Assembly: GCA_017460395.1 (NCBI GenBank)
Contig: JAFUBA010000120.1
Span: forward strand, 1-52,233
Source: Clostridia bacterium
GTDB lineage: Bacteria > Bacillota > Clostridia > Christensenellales > Aristaeellaceae
Reading direction: 5' to 3'
DNA: 52,233 nt
The notes beneath the pieces are model-generated. The model was not told the origin of the DNA, did no database searches, and saw only the letters and a program-made list of their open reading frames with translations. The position numbers were made by a program, and so were the translations under genes. How positions within the stretch are numbered: position 1 is the first letter of the stretch; each line of letters begins with the position of its first letter. Below, piece by piece: positions 44,358 to 52,233 of the stretch.

Positions 44358-44405
44358 AAAAAGACAAGGGCACATCCCCGAAATCAAACAGGGATGTGCC
44401 GTCTT
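44358..44405 (-). terminator. Terminator of the ABC exporter operon
   Basis: Stem GGCACATCCC/GGGATGTGCC (44369-44378, 44391-44400), extended by AAGAC/GTCTT, with U's on the minus-strand RNA (44358-44362). It lies 3 bases past the 58-residue gene's stop. Confidence 0.8.
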
Positions 44406-44407
44406 GT

Positions 44408-44584
44408 TTACTTGTCCTCTTTCTGCCGGATGGGCCTCTCTGACTTTCCTGCGCGGTACCCCATCTGATACCCCGCCCGGTACCCGTCCCGAAGCCCTGT
44501 GGCGTAGGCTTTTTCCGCCTTCTCCCGCACATCACCGTCTGTGTCCCGCAGGAGCTCCGTGATTTCCCGGCTGCGCTCTTTCAT
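44408..44584 (-). CDS. 58-residue glycine-repeat protein at the end of the ABC operon
   Basis: A 58-residue soluble, highly charged peptide. The first half is helical (MKERSREITELLRDTDGDV); the second has glycine at every fourth position, GLRDGYRAGYQMGYRAG (residues 30-46), i.e. three G-Y-x-x units. It is a real gene by context: GGAGG lies 6 bases before the ATG, the ATG overlaps the ABC exporter stop (ATGA), and a terminator follows. GxxxG runs of this kind pack helices, as in FliH-like proteins. It has no leader of bacteriocin type, so a regulator or partner of the exporter is more likely than a cargo. Confidence 0.6.
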   Translation of the reverse strand: MKERSREITELLRDTDGDVREKAEKAYATGLRDGYRAGYQMGYRAGKSERPIRQKEDK

Positions 44585-46470
44585 GACGATCCTCCTGCGT
44601 CCTCTGCCTGTGCATAATACTGGGCCTGCGCCTCCCACAGACGCCTGTAGAGACCGTCTTCCCGGATCAGGTCCCCGTGGCACCCGTGCTCCACAACCTG
44701 TCCTCCGTCGAAGACCAGAATGTCCTCGCAGAATCTGCACGATGCCAGGCGGTGAGAGATGTAGATGGCGGTTTTGCGGCCCACCACCTGATGGAATGCG
44801 GAAAATACGGCGCATTCGCTCTCGGGATCCATGGCGGCGGTGGGTTCATCCAGGATCACGAACGGCGCATTCCGGCAGATAGCCCGCGACAGAGCGATCT
44901 TCTGCATTTCCCCGCCGGAAAAGCTCTGACCACCAGGTTCATACGCCCCGCCCACAAAGACGTCCTTTTCTGTTTTGATGGTCTCTGCGTATTCCCGGAG
45001 CCCTGCTTTACGGAGGGCCGTCTGCACATTCGCTTCCACCTCTGTATCCCCGTCCGCCCTGCAGGACACCACCTCACAGAGTGAGAAGGCTGGCAGGACG
45101 AAGTCCTGGAACACCACGCTGAAGAGTCTCCGGTACTCTTCCTCGCTGTACTTCTGAATGTCGATACCATTGACCAGGATGGTCCCCTCCGTCGGCGCGT
45201 AGAGCCTGCACAGGAGCTTGATGAAGGTCGTCTTCCCCGATCCATTTCTTCCCACCACCGCCAGCTTTTCCCCGATCTCAAGGGACAGGTTCAGGTCCCG
45301 GATCGCGAAGTCGTCCCGCCCCGGGTATCTGAAGGATACGTGTCGGAATTCCAGGGAGAAGCGGTCGTCACGCCGCTTTTCCACGGGGATGCTGCCCCTT
45401 TTCCGGAGGGACGGAAGCGTCATGAAGCTGTGATAGCGCCGCGCCGCCACGGCGCCCTCCTGGAATTCTGCCGCCACATCGCTGAAGTCCCGCATGGAGC
45501 CCGACACCTGACGGATGCACTCGGCAAAGGCGATGACACTCCCGGCGCTGATCAGCTCCCGCAGGCCAAGGATCAGCGCAAAGAGGTACACGGAGAGGAT
45601 CATCAGGGCATGGACGAGGGAAAACACGCCGTACATGTGAAGGGAAAGGCGGGCAACCCTTTTGTGCAGTGCATCCGATGCCCTGAGGATCTCACGCACA
45701 TCCTGGTCCACGAGCGCCTGCATCTTCCCCATCCTCAGGTCCTTCTGTCCCTCCTCCGTGCGGTACATGTTCAGATAGAACCGCCGCCTGGTGTCGAGCC
45801 GCGTCTTGTCTCCCGCATAGATCTCATCCCGCTCCAGGTATTTTTTCCGCAAAAAGCGCATGTCGAGGATGCCGGCTGTCAGGAGCATCAGGAGAAAGAG
45901 GCCGGAGCACCAATAGGACCCTGCAAATCCGTCTGCCTGCCGCCCCACCTCCAGAAGGCGCGGAATCATGAGCGAAAGGGCCAGGGCCATGGAGAAGAGC
46001 ACCCGCGTCATGTGCAGAAGGCAGTCCACGATGATCCCCGAGATCCCAAACCTTGGATTGAAGTGAAGGATCCTCTCCCGCACCTGCATCTTCTCCCTGT
46101 CTTCCAGAAGTGCGTAGTCCACCTCCATGTTCTTTTCCACAATCGTGTCATTCTGCCGCTCGTACATGTCCTCCAGGTTCCGGTTCAGCAGCTGCTCTGC
46201 ATATTTCCGGATGAGACTCAGCACAAAGCGGAGAAGGCATACGAGGAGGAACAGTCTCATGGCCTCCCCGGCCCCGCCGCCCGACACGATGCTGTCCACC
46301 ACAAGGCCCGTCAGAAGCACCAGGAGCAGGGGGTGAATCGCATCGATCACGCCGACCACAAAGGCGCACAGCGGTACCTGCCGCCTGCCCCTGAGGACTG
46401 TCCTCAGGCAGAAGCGCATGGCGGAAAGGTCGCCGAGGATGCCAGACTTCAGTTCCTTTCTGTTGTCCAT
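44581..46470 (-). CDS. ABC exporter half-transporter (ATPase fused to membrane domain)
   Basis: A 629-residue type IV ABC half-transporter with a six-helix membrane domain (about 1-330) and an ATPase domain: Walker A VGRNGSGKTT, signature FSGGEMQKIALSRA, Walker B FVILDEPTAAMD, H-switch YISHRLAS. There is no C39 peptidase domain. The start follows AAGGAGG by 6 bases and overlaps the sister gene's end by 22 bases, so the two probably form a heterodimer. Linked to a LytTR/GHKL pair, it may export a peptide or lipid-like compound, or provide resistance to one. Confidence 0.9.
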   Translation of the reverse strand: MDNRKELKSGILGDLSAMRFCLRTVLRGRRQVPLCAFVVGVIDAIHPLLLVLLTGLVVDSIVSGGGAGEAMRLFLLVCLLRFVLSLIRKYAEQLLNRNLEDMYERQNDTIVEKNMEVDYALLEDREKMQVRERILHFNPRFGISGIIVDCLLHMTRVLFSMALALSLMIPRLLEVGRQADGFAGSYWCSGLFLLMLLTAGILDMRFLRKKYLERDEIYAGDKTRLDTRRRFYLNMYRTEEGQKDLRMGKMQALVDQDVREILRASDALHKRVARLSLHMYGVFSLVHALMILSVYLFALILGLRELISAGSVIAFAECIRQVSGSMRDFSDVAAEFQEGAVAARRYHSFMTLPSLRKRGSIPVEKRRDDRFSLEFRHVSFRYPGRDDFAIRDLNLSLEIGEKLAVVGRNGSGKTTFIKLLCRLYAPTEGTILVNGIDIQKYSEEEYRRLFSVVFQDFVLPAFSLCEVVSCRADGDTEVEANVQTALRKAGLREYAETIKTEKDVFVGGAYEPGGQSFSGGEMQKIALSRAICRNAPFVILDEPTAAMDPESECAVFSAFHQVVGRKTAIYISHRLASCRFCEDILVFDGGQVVEHGCHGDLIREDGLYRRLWEAQAQYYAQAEDAGGSS

Positions 46471-48425
46471 CCTGCTCCTCCTTCCGCATGTCCGTCTGTC
46501 TGGATGTCTTCATCGCCCATGAGGGCCCGCTTCCGCCGCTTTTCCTCCTCGCGTGCGTAGTACTGCGCCTGCATGTGGAAGAGCCGGCTGTACCTTCCGC
46601 CCTGCCGCATGAGCTCCTCGTGCGTCCCCTCCTCCAGGATCTGCCCGTCCTCCAATAGCACGATCCTGTCACAGAAGCGGGTGCTGGCCAGGCGGTGGGA
46701 GATAAAGAGGCTGCTCCGTTTTCTCCCGCCGGCCTCCATGGCCACCCGGAAACCGCGGTACAGTTTTTCCTCTGAGATCGGGTCCAGGGCTGCCGTCGGC
46801 TCATCCAGGATCACGAGCGGTGCGTCCTGGTAGATTGCCCTTGCAAAGAGCAGCTTCTGCATCTCGCCCCCGGAAAACTCAATCCCGCCCTCCTCCAGCT
46901 GTGGCAGAAGACGCGTCTGCCCCTTGTCCGGGAGCCTGTCGAAGATCTCCCGGAAGCCGGAAAGGTCAAGAACCCTTGAGAGCAGCTCATCATCCTTCTC
47001 CATGCCCGCAAGGATGTTGTCCTCCAGGCTCATTGGCAGGACCGTATGATCCTGAAAAAGGCACGAGATGAGCGACACATACTGTGCCCGGGTAAAAGTG
47101 CGCTGCGGGATCCCGGAGATCAGAATCTCACCTGAATCCGGTGAGAGCAGGCCGCAGATCAGCTTGATCAGCGTGGTCTTGCCGGCGCCGTTGAGACCGA
47201 TCAGCGCAATGCTCTCACCAGGATGGATGCACAGGGACACATCCCGGAGGACCGGTTTTTTCGTCGTCTCCCCGTCTTCCGTGTCCGAACTGTAGGAAAA
47301 CGACACGTGGTCGAGGCGAAGCTCGAAGCCCTCCCGGCGCATGCGCCGGACTTCCTCGTCCGTGACACGCTTCTCCTCGGGCCAGCTGCTCTCCCATGCC
47401 AGGAAGTCCTCAAACTGCTCAGAGGCATCCGCCAGGGCGTTCCAGTTATCGAGATAGTTGCGAAGCAGCCCCTCAAAGGAGCGGCCCAGCTGGGCGGAGA
47501 CGCCGAGGAGGTAGACGAGTTCCGGCGCTGACATGCTGCCCGCCTGAACCCGCGAAAGAAGCACGATGCCCGTCACCGCCTCCTGAAGAAGGGTAAAAAG
47601 TGCGCTCAGGTCGCCGCGCAGAAGATAGCTTCTGTGGATCCTCCGGTAGAGACCGTCCATATGGGACAGCTTTTCCCGGTACTTTGCCTTCACGAGGGCC
47701 TGCATGCCGTACATCCTCACGTCCTTCCCGGCATCCCCCCGGCCAGTCAGATCCACGAGGTAGGAAATGCTCCCCGCATCCTCCGTGATCTTCCCAAACC
47801 ACTTCCGGTGAACACCCCGGGCCCCTCTGAGCATCGCCATGTTCATTGCGGCGCAGAGCATCACCACCGCCGTCAGGAGAAGGTTCACCCTGGCGAGAAT
47901 CACGCCGTAGAAAAGGGCTCCGAACAGGTGCTGGATGAAGTCCGGCACAAAAAAGATTCCTTCGTAGAAGCCGCGCCCGTTGGATGCGCTGTTCCAGGCA
48001 GAGGAAAGTGTCTCCCGAAGGCGCTTTTCACCCGGAATCCTGGGGTCCACCTCACGGATCTTCTGAAGGAAGCGTCCTGTCAGATGGTCCGCGAGAAAGC
48101 TCCTCCGCTCATCCAGCTGGTGGACGCATACCGGGGCCAGCACCGAGCACACGAGGAACCCGGCACCCCAGAGCAAAAGACGCAGGGCTACGCCTTTCCT
48201 GTTTTCTGTCACCATCAGCAGCTCCAGCACCCCCGACGGGAGATGGATCGCGCACAGGGACGAGACAAATTCCGACACCATGAGGACACACATGCACAGC
48301 AGCATCACCAGTCGGAAGAGACGGATCTCTCGCAGGTAGAACCGGAGAATCTGCAGGGGACGCTTCTTTTCTTCCCTGTCCTTTTCTCCCCTGCCCGCCA
48401 CCGAAAACATGAAGGAATTGTTCAT
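46449..48425 (-). CDS. ABC exporter half-transporter, partner subunit
   Basis: A 658-residue half-transporter: membrane domain about 25-370, then an ATPase domain with Walker A IGLNGAGKTT, signature FSGGEMQKLLFARA, Walker B LVILDEPTAALD and H-switch FISHRLAS. Both members of the pair keep the catalytic Glu after Walker B. The ATG at 48425 is chosen for AGAGGAGG 8 bases upstream; an in-frame ATG at 48545 lies before the terminator. It has its own extended -10 promoter (TGCTATACT near 48462-48470) after the kinase gene. Confidence 0.9.
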   Translation of the reverse strand: MNNSFMFSVAGRGEKDREEKKRPLQILRFYLREIRLFRLVMLLCMCVLMVSEFVSSLCAIHLPSGVLELLMVTENRKGVALRLLLWGAGFLVCSVLAPVCVHQLDERRSFLADHLTGRFLQKIREVDPRIPGEKRLRETLSSAWNSASNGRGFYEGIFFVPDFIQHLFGALFYGVILARVNLLLTAVVMLCAAMNMAMLRGARGVHRKWFGKITEDAGSISYLVDLTGRGDAGKDVRMYGMQALVKAKYREKLSHMDGLYRRIHRSYLLRGDLSALFTLLQEAVTGIVLLSRVQAGSMSAPELVYLLGVSAQLGRSFEGLLRNYLDNWNALADASEQFEDFLAWESSWPEEKRVTDEEVRRMRREGFELRLDHVSFSYSSDTEDGETTKKPVLRDVSLCIHPGESIALIGLNGAGKTTLIKLICGLLSPDSGEILISGIPQRTFTRAQYVSLISCLFQDHTVLPMSLEDNILAGMEKDDELLSRVLDLSGFREIFDRLPDKGQTRLLPQLEEGGIEFSGGEMQKLLFARAIYQDAPLVILDEPTAALDPISEEKLYRGFRVAMEAGGRKRSSLFISHRLASTRFCDRIVLLEDGQILEEGTHEELMRQGGRYSRLFHMQAQYYAREEEKRRKRALMGDEDIQTDGHAEGGAGWTTERN

Positions 48426-48470
48426 AGATTCCGCCTCCTCTTTGCCTGTCTTCCGGGCCAGTATAGCACG

Positions 48471-48508
48471 AAAAAAGGCTGTCCATGCCGGGAAAAGCAT
48501 GAACAGCC
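48471..48508 (-). terminator. Terminator between kinase and exporter genes
   Basis: An imperfect 12-bp stem (GGCTGTCCATGC, 48477-48488; GCATGAACAGCC, 48497-48508) with one mismatch and six U's (48471-48476) on the minus-strand RNA. It would partly separate the regulators from the exporters. Confidence 0.75.
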
Positions 48509-48547
48509 CTGTATTCTGCACGAATTGCACATATAGAGAGGGCATGA

Positions 48548-49270
48548 TCAGATCAGCGGCAGCGTGATTTCCGTGGCAAACACGCCCTCCTCACTCTGCC
48601 GGTTGACCAGCCCCCGATGCTGTTTCACCATCTGGTCGATCCGCAGGATGCCAAACCCGTGCTCCCCGCTCTTTCGGGACACGTATCTCCCGCCCTGCCG
48701 CTGTGCCGTGCCCTGCATGCTGTTACTCACGCACAGGTAGAACTGGGACCTGATCACATCCATGTAAAGCCGCACAAACCGGTCCTCCTCATTCACCTGC
48801 ACGCAGGCCTCCATGGCATTGTCCAGGAGGTTGCCGAGGAGGATGCAAAGGTCCAGCGCAGAAAATGGCAGCTCCTCCGGAAGATAGGCCGTGGCATCCA
48901 CCCGGATGCCGCGCTCCCGCATGAGGTTCAGTTTGCTCCCGATGATGGCGTCCACCGATACGTTCCCGGTCTTCACCAGCGTGTCCACCCCCTGAAGGTC
49001 CTGCGCGAGGCTTTCGAGATAGTCCTCGGCCCGGTCGTATTCCCTCAGCTCCATGTAGGCCTTCATGGTCTGGAGATGATTTCGCATGTCGTGGTGCCAG
49101 GCCCGGGTCCTCCGGTACATGGTCTCCACCTCATCCACATGCCGCTGCATCTGCTCCGACTGAAAGCGCTCCATGCGACGTGAAAGGATCCGGGGAAGAA
49201 ACAGGAGGAAAAAGAGAAGATCCGCCGCCATGACGGCCAGTACTGAAGCGATCACCCAGATGTATGTCAT
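48548..49270 (-). CDS. GHKL-domain sensor histidine kinase, short
   Basis: A 240-residue kinase of the AgrC/LytTR-partner type. One N-terminal membrane segment (about 5-27), the phospho-acceptor His in WHHDMRNHLQTM, and the N-box LLGNLLDNAMEA with ATP-binding GFGILRI. The multi-helix sensor seen in AgrC is missing, so it may sense via a partner protein such as the exporter. Its ATG overlaps the regulator's stop (ATGA). Confidence 0.88.
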   Translation of the reverse strand: MTYIWVIASVLAVMAADLLFFLLFLPRILSRRMERFQSEQMQRHVDEVETMYRRTRAWHHDMRNHLQTMKAYMELREYDRAEDYLESLAQDLQGVDTLVKTGNVSVDAIIGSKLNLMRERGIRVDATAYLPEELPFSALDLCILLGNLLDNAMEACVQVNEEDRFVRLYMDVIRSQFYLCVSNSMQGTAQRQGGRYVSRKSGEHGFGILRIDQMVKQHRGLVNRQSEEGVFATEITLPLI

Positions 49271-50031
49271 GATTTTCCGCTCCCCATCCCGCGCGCATCC
49301 TGCCCATGCCACGAGAGAAAGGCGCGCATGACCGACTTTTCCAGGCTCCGGCTGACCGGCAGCCGCTCTCCCGTCTCCAGGATCACCCCGCCCCGTTCGA
49401 GGGCCGAGACATGCATGAGGTTCACCATGATCCCCCGGTGCACAGGGACAAGGCACCTGTTCAGGTCGCTTCTTTCCTCCACGTTCTCCCGGACCTTCGA
49501 AAAGCTGTCCAGAAGGCGCTCGGCTCCTGCCTTCCTGTGCAGGATGGTGTGGTGTCCCTCCGCCTCGAGATAGAGGATGTCCACGGGCGCCACGGACAGG
49601 AGCTTCGACGCGCCCCGAAAGAAGAGATGGGGCATCTCCCCGAGCCTGTCCCGGGCCCTTGTGAGCGTCTCCTCCAGCTTTTCCATGGAAACGGGCTTCA
49701 GGAGATACTGCAGTGCACCCACATCATACCCATCCGGCATGTAGCGGTCGTGCCCGGTGACGAGGATGATCTCCACCGCCTCTTTCCTGTCCCTCAGGAT
49801 CCGTGCCAGCTCGAGCCCGCTCATGTCCCGCATCTCAATGTCCAGGAGAAGGACCTTTTTGCGTTCTTCCGCCCCTTCAGGCTTCTCCCCGCCCCAGGCA
49901 AAGAGCAGCTCCTCTGCGCTGTGATAGACCTCCGTCTGCACGATCTCCCCCGCCTTTTCTCCCCACGAGCGCACATAGGCAGTAAGCAGCGACAGCTGCG
50001 CCGGATCATCATCGCAGATTGCAACGTACAT
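49267..50031 (-). CDS. LytTR-family response regulator
   Basis: A 254-residue regulator. The receiver domain has CDDDPAQ and phospho-acceptor Asp in LLLDIEMRDMSG, the Lys in LKPVS, and a C-terminal LytTR DNA-binding domain (DILYLEAEGHHTILH, CLVPVHRGIMVNLMHV). The ATG at 50031 lies 9 bases after GGAGG; upstream frames are noncoding. With the kinase and exporters it forms a regulated operon with a strong promoter upstream. Confidence 0.92.
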   Translation of the reverse strand: MYVAICDDDPAQLSLLTAYVRSWGEKAGEIVQTEVYHSAEELLFAWGGEKPEGAEERKKVLLLDIEMRDMSGLELARILRDRKEAVEIILVTGHDRYMPDGYDVGALQYLLKPVSMEKLEETLTRARDRLGEMPHLFFRGASKLLSVAPVDILYLEAEGHHTILHRKAGAERLLDSFSKVRENVEERSDLNRCLVPVHRGIMVNLMHVSALERGGVILETGERLPVSRSLEKSVMRAFLSWHGQDARGMGSGKS

Positions 50032-50076
50032 GGTCTGTATCCTCCAGAGCGTTTTCCTGGCAAAGCATCCGGAAAA

Positions 50077-50105
50077 AGTATACGCAGGCGGGTGAAGTGT
50101 GTAAA
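50077..50105 (-). promoter_or_regulatory. Promoter of the LytTR/GHKL operon
   Basis: Minus strand: -35 TTTACA (50100-50105), 17-base spacer, -10 TATACT (50077-50082), 46 bases before the regulator ATG. Confidence 0.75.
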
Positions 50106-50191
50106 GCGCCATCTTTTCAGCTTTTCCCGCCTGTGCTACACTCGCACTCAGCAAAATGTCCATTCCTATCTTGCCTTCAGGAGATGATTTC

Positions 50192-51826
50192 ATGAGCTTT
50201 ATGTCCTTTGATCCTCTCGCTCAGTACTACCCGTCTGCCCGCTTTCCCATCTATGCCTCCTCCGGCATGGTCTGTGCCTCCTCGCCCCAGGCGGCCGCGG
50301 CCGGTCTGGAAGCGCTGAAGAAGGGCGGCAACGCCATGGACGCAGCCGTCGCCACCGCCTCCGCCCTCACCGTGGTGGAGCCGACCGCCAACGGCCTTGG
50401 CTCCGACGCCTTTGCCCTCATCTGGTCAGAGAAGGATCAGAAACTCTATGGCCTCAATTCCTCCGGCCCGTCGCCCCGGGAGATCTCGGCCGAGAAGGTG
50501 CTGGCCGATTATCCGGACTGCGGGGGCCATATGCCGAGAAACGGCTGGGCGCCTGTGAACGTGCCCGGTGCCGTCATGGCCTGGCGGGAGATCAGCCGGC
50601 GCTTTGGCCGCCTGTCCCTGCGGGACACGCTGGATCCCGCGATCCGCTACGCAAGGGACGGATATCCCCTTGGCCCAAACCTCGCAGACATGTGGAATCA
50701 CAGCCTCGTTTCCTACAGAAAGAACCTCAGGGGGCCCGAGTTCGATGCCTGGTTTGAGACCTTTGATCCCGGCGAGGACAGGCTCTATCAGGCGGGCGAT
50801 GTGGTCAGGCTCCCGCACCACGCAGACACCCTGGAGGAGATCGGGGAGAGCTGCGGCGAGTCCTTCTATTTCGGGGCTCTGGCGAGGAAGATCGATGATG
50901 CATCCCGGGCACAGGGCGGATACCTCAGATACGAGGACCTGGCAGCATACCGGGCCGACTGGGTAGAGCCCATCTCTGTCCGCTATCGGGGCTATGATGT
51001 GTGCGAGATCCCGCCAAACGGCCAGGGCATCGTGGCGCTGATGGCCCTGAATATCCTGGGGAACTTCGAGTTTTCCACACGTGAGGACCCAGTGTGTGTC
51101 CACCGGCAGATTGAGGCCCTGAAGATGGCCTTCCAGGACGCCTTCCGCGCCGTGACGGACCCAAAGGACATGGACGTGGACCCCTCGGTTCTCCTCGGCG
51201 CCGATTACGGTATCTCCCGCGCCCGGGAGATGACCATGCGTGCCCAGGTGTATGGCTCCATCCTGCCCCCGAAGTCCGGGACGGTGTACCTGTGCTGCGC
51301 AGACGGGGAGGGTAACATGGTCTCCTATATTCAGTCCAACTACATGGGCTTCGGCTCCGGCATCGTGATCCCGGGGACCGGTATCGCCCTGCAGAACCGC
51401 GGCGCCGACTTCTCCCTGAACCCGCAGGATGCAAACTATCTCAGGCCCTCCAAGCGGAGCTATCACACCATCATCCCGGGCTTCCTCATGAAGGATGGAC
51501 TGCCGGTCGGGCCCTTCGGCGTCATGGGCGGGTACATGCAGCCCCAGGGGCATGTGCAGGTCGCCATGAACCTCATCGACTTCCACCTCGATCCCCAGCA
51601 GGCCCTGGACGCCCCGCGCTTCCAGTGGATGCGTGACAATACCGTGACCGTGGAGACCCGCTTCTCCCCGTCCATCGCCTCGGCCCTCAGGCGTATGGGC
51701 CACGATCTTCGGGTCGACCTGAGCGCCGCTTCCTTCGGCCGCGGACAGATGATCCTTCGCATGCCCTCCGGCGTCCTGGTCGGTGGCACCGAGTCCAGGA
51801 CAGACTCCAACATTGCCTGCTTCTGA
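50192..51826 (+). CDS. Gamma-glutamyltransferase-like Ntn hydrolase
   Basis: A 544-residue member of the gamma-glutamyltranspeptidase family: N-terminal AAGLEALKKGGNAMDAAVATASALTVVEPTANGLGSD, and the probable autocleavage and nucleophile Thr in KSGTVYLCCADGEGNMVS, where the family has TTH. Cleavage would give two chains. No signal peptide is visible, so it is likely cytoplasmic, unlike secreted glutathione GGTs; gamma-glutamyl peptides or acylated amino acids are possible substrates. The ATG at 50192 has AGGAGA 8 bases upstream; an in-frame ATG at 50156 lacks one. It is divergent from the LytTR operon. Confidence 0.85.
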   Translation: MSFMSFDPLAQYYPSARFPIYASSGMVCASSPQAAAAGLEALKKGGNAMDAAVATASALTVVEPTANGLGSDAFALIWSEKDQKLYGLNSSGPSPREISAEKVLADYPDCGGHMPRNGWAPVNVPGAVMAWREISRRFGRLSLRDTLDPAIRYARDGYPLGPNLADMWNHSLVSYRKNLRGPEFDAWFETFDPGEDRLYQAGDVVRLPHHADTLEEIGESCGESFYFGALARKIDDASRAQGGYLRYEDLAAYRADWVEPISVRYRGYDVCEIPPNGQGIVALMALNILGNFEFSTREDPVCVHRQIEALKMAFQDAFRAVTDPKDMDVDPSVLLGADYGISRAREMTMRAQVYGSILPPKSGTVYLCCADGEGNMVSYIQSNYMGFGSGIVIPGTGIALQNRGADFSLNPQDANYLRPSKRSYHTIIPGFLMKDGLPVGPFGVMGGYMQPQGHVQVAMNLIDFHLDPQQALDAPRFQWMRDNTVTVETRFSPSIASALRRMGHDLRVDLSAASFGRGQMILRMPSGVLVGGTESRTDSNIACF

Positions 51827-52079
51827 CGGTTGCCGTCTCCTGAAAATTTGGTCGAAATGAGTCAGTTTTTGATCATTTTTCATCATCTTAAGGTGCATTG
51901 CCTGCGGTATAATAATCTCAGGTTAGCCGGATCTGGTCGGAATTGTTCCATATGTGCATGATTTTTCCTGTCTGTCCTGTGTTTATGGGGACGAGGCGAA
52001 TTCTGCACATTTCAGGTCCGAATACATCTTTATACCATGACACGGCCGGGCAAGAGGCCGGGGGAAAGAAGGGATTTTG

Positions 52080-52233
52080 GTGGCGAAAACCGGCAAGCAC
52101 AAGGCCAGCGCAGGCACCTATATGAAGCGCTACTGGCCTCTGTATGCCATGCTGATTCTCCCAATGGGCTTCTGTCTTCTGTTCAAGTACTGGCCCATGA
52201 CGGGTCTGGTCATGGCCTTCAAGAATTTCAAGA
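52080..52233 (+). CDS. LplB-like sugar ABC transporter permease (5' part only)
   Basis: The window ends after about 51 codons. The start is probably the GTG at 52080 (or the TTG just before) behind GAAGGG. The sequence MKRYWPLYAMLILPMG followed by FKYWPMTGLVMAFKNFK is the N-terminus of the LplB/YtcP-type permease, which usually pairs with a YtcP permease and a large binding protein. A perfect -10 TATAAT at 51909-51914 may drive it from about 165 bases upstream. Confidence 0.75.
   Translation, partial: MAKTGKHKASAGTYMKRYWPLYAMLILPMGFCLLFKYWPMTGLVMAFKNFK

Noticed and set aside
41586-44468. A 960-codon open frame on the plus strand opposite the rhamnosidase gene
   Set aside because: It is a shadow of the GC-rich GH78 gene: no ribosome site, no recognisable domain, and the minus-strand product has full GH78 signatures.
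51820-51840. Terminator after the gamma-glutamyltransferase-like gene
   Set aside because: GACGG/CCGTC is only a 5-bp stem without a T-run; termination probably occurs elsewhere or is weak.

Overview
This window looks like chromosomal DNA of a GC-rich anaerobic member of the Clostridia (Bacillota). The grounds are strong Shine-Dalgarno sites (AGGAGG type), clostridial-type promoters (TTGACA/TATAAT), oxygen-labile iron-sulphur enzymes (two-subunit L-serine dehydratase, an aconitase-family hydratase), a flavodoxin, CUT1 sugar transporters and several glycoside hydrolases. The hydrolases (GH26 mannanase with a CBM35-like domain, GH29 fucosidase, GH78 rhamnosidase) fit a gut or rumen organism living on plant and host glycans. 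The exported proteins have simple signal peptides of the style seen in uncultured gut Clostridia; I cannot name a genus. I saw no rRNA, tRNA or CRISPR array.

Layout. 1-1756: a hybrid histidine kinase whose 5' end looks broken. 1861-5200: an HpaI-type aldolase, then a flavodoxin plus a secreted Tp47/ZinT-like protein under one promoter with an operator and a terminator-like leader. 5264-10756: an arginine operon argC-argJ-argB-argD ending in a diaminopropionate ammonia-lyase, behind a promoter with an ArgR-like palindrome. 10868-13751: GH29 and GH26 enzymes. 13873-19306: an aconitase-family hydratase, and divergently a phosphohexomutase and a MATE exporter. 19353-22421: a NitT/TauT-like ABC transporter with a Crp/Fnr-type regulator. 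22599-24814: divergently, NagZ (GH3) and an AmiE-like serine hydrolase for peptidoglycan fragments. 24882-27915: a CUT1 sugar transporter whose last permease is frameshifted at its C-terminus. 28070-36091: a long same-strand run holding a metallopeptidase, a phospholipase D, YfcE, SdaAB/SdaAA, a glycerophosphodiester phosphodiesterase and, at its end, a three-gene cassette of a DUF4869-like protein, a small P-loop ATPase and a transposase-like protein with an AT-hook tail and apparently lost catalytic residues. 36186-39477: a second CUT1 transporter. 39717-44281: a GPH symporter and GH78 rhamnosidase preceded by a short leader ORF. 44408-50031: a LytTR response regulator, GHKL kinase, two ABC exporters and a 58-residue glycine-repeat protein. 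50192-51826: a gamma-glutamyltransferase-like enzyme. 52080-end: the start of an LplB-like permease.

The most likely undescribed system is the cassette at 28070-30863: three ORFs joined by 4-base overlaps or near-overlaps, a nucleotide-binding protein beside a conserved protein of unknown function and what looks like a repurposed transposase. The next is the two-component/ABC/58-residue operon at 44408-50031. Regulatory DNA is unusually readable here: many genes have a clear promoter, an inverted or direct repeat beside it and a defined terminator, and both sugar transporter operons carry stem-loops between the binding-protein gene and the permease genes.
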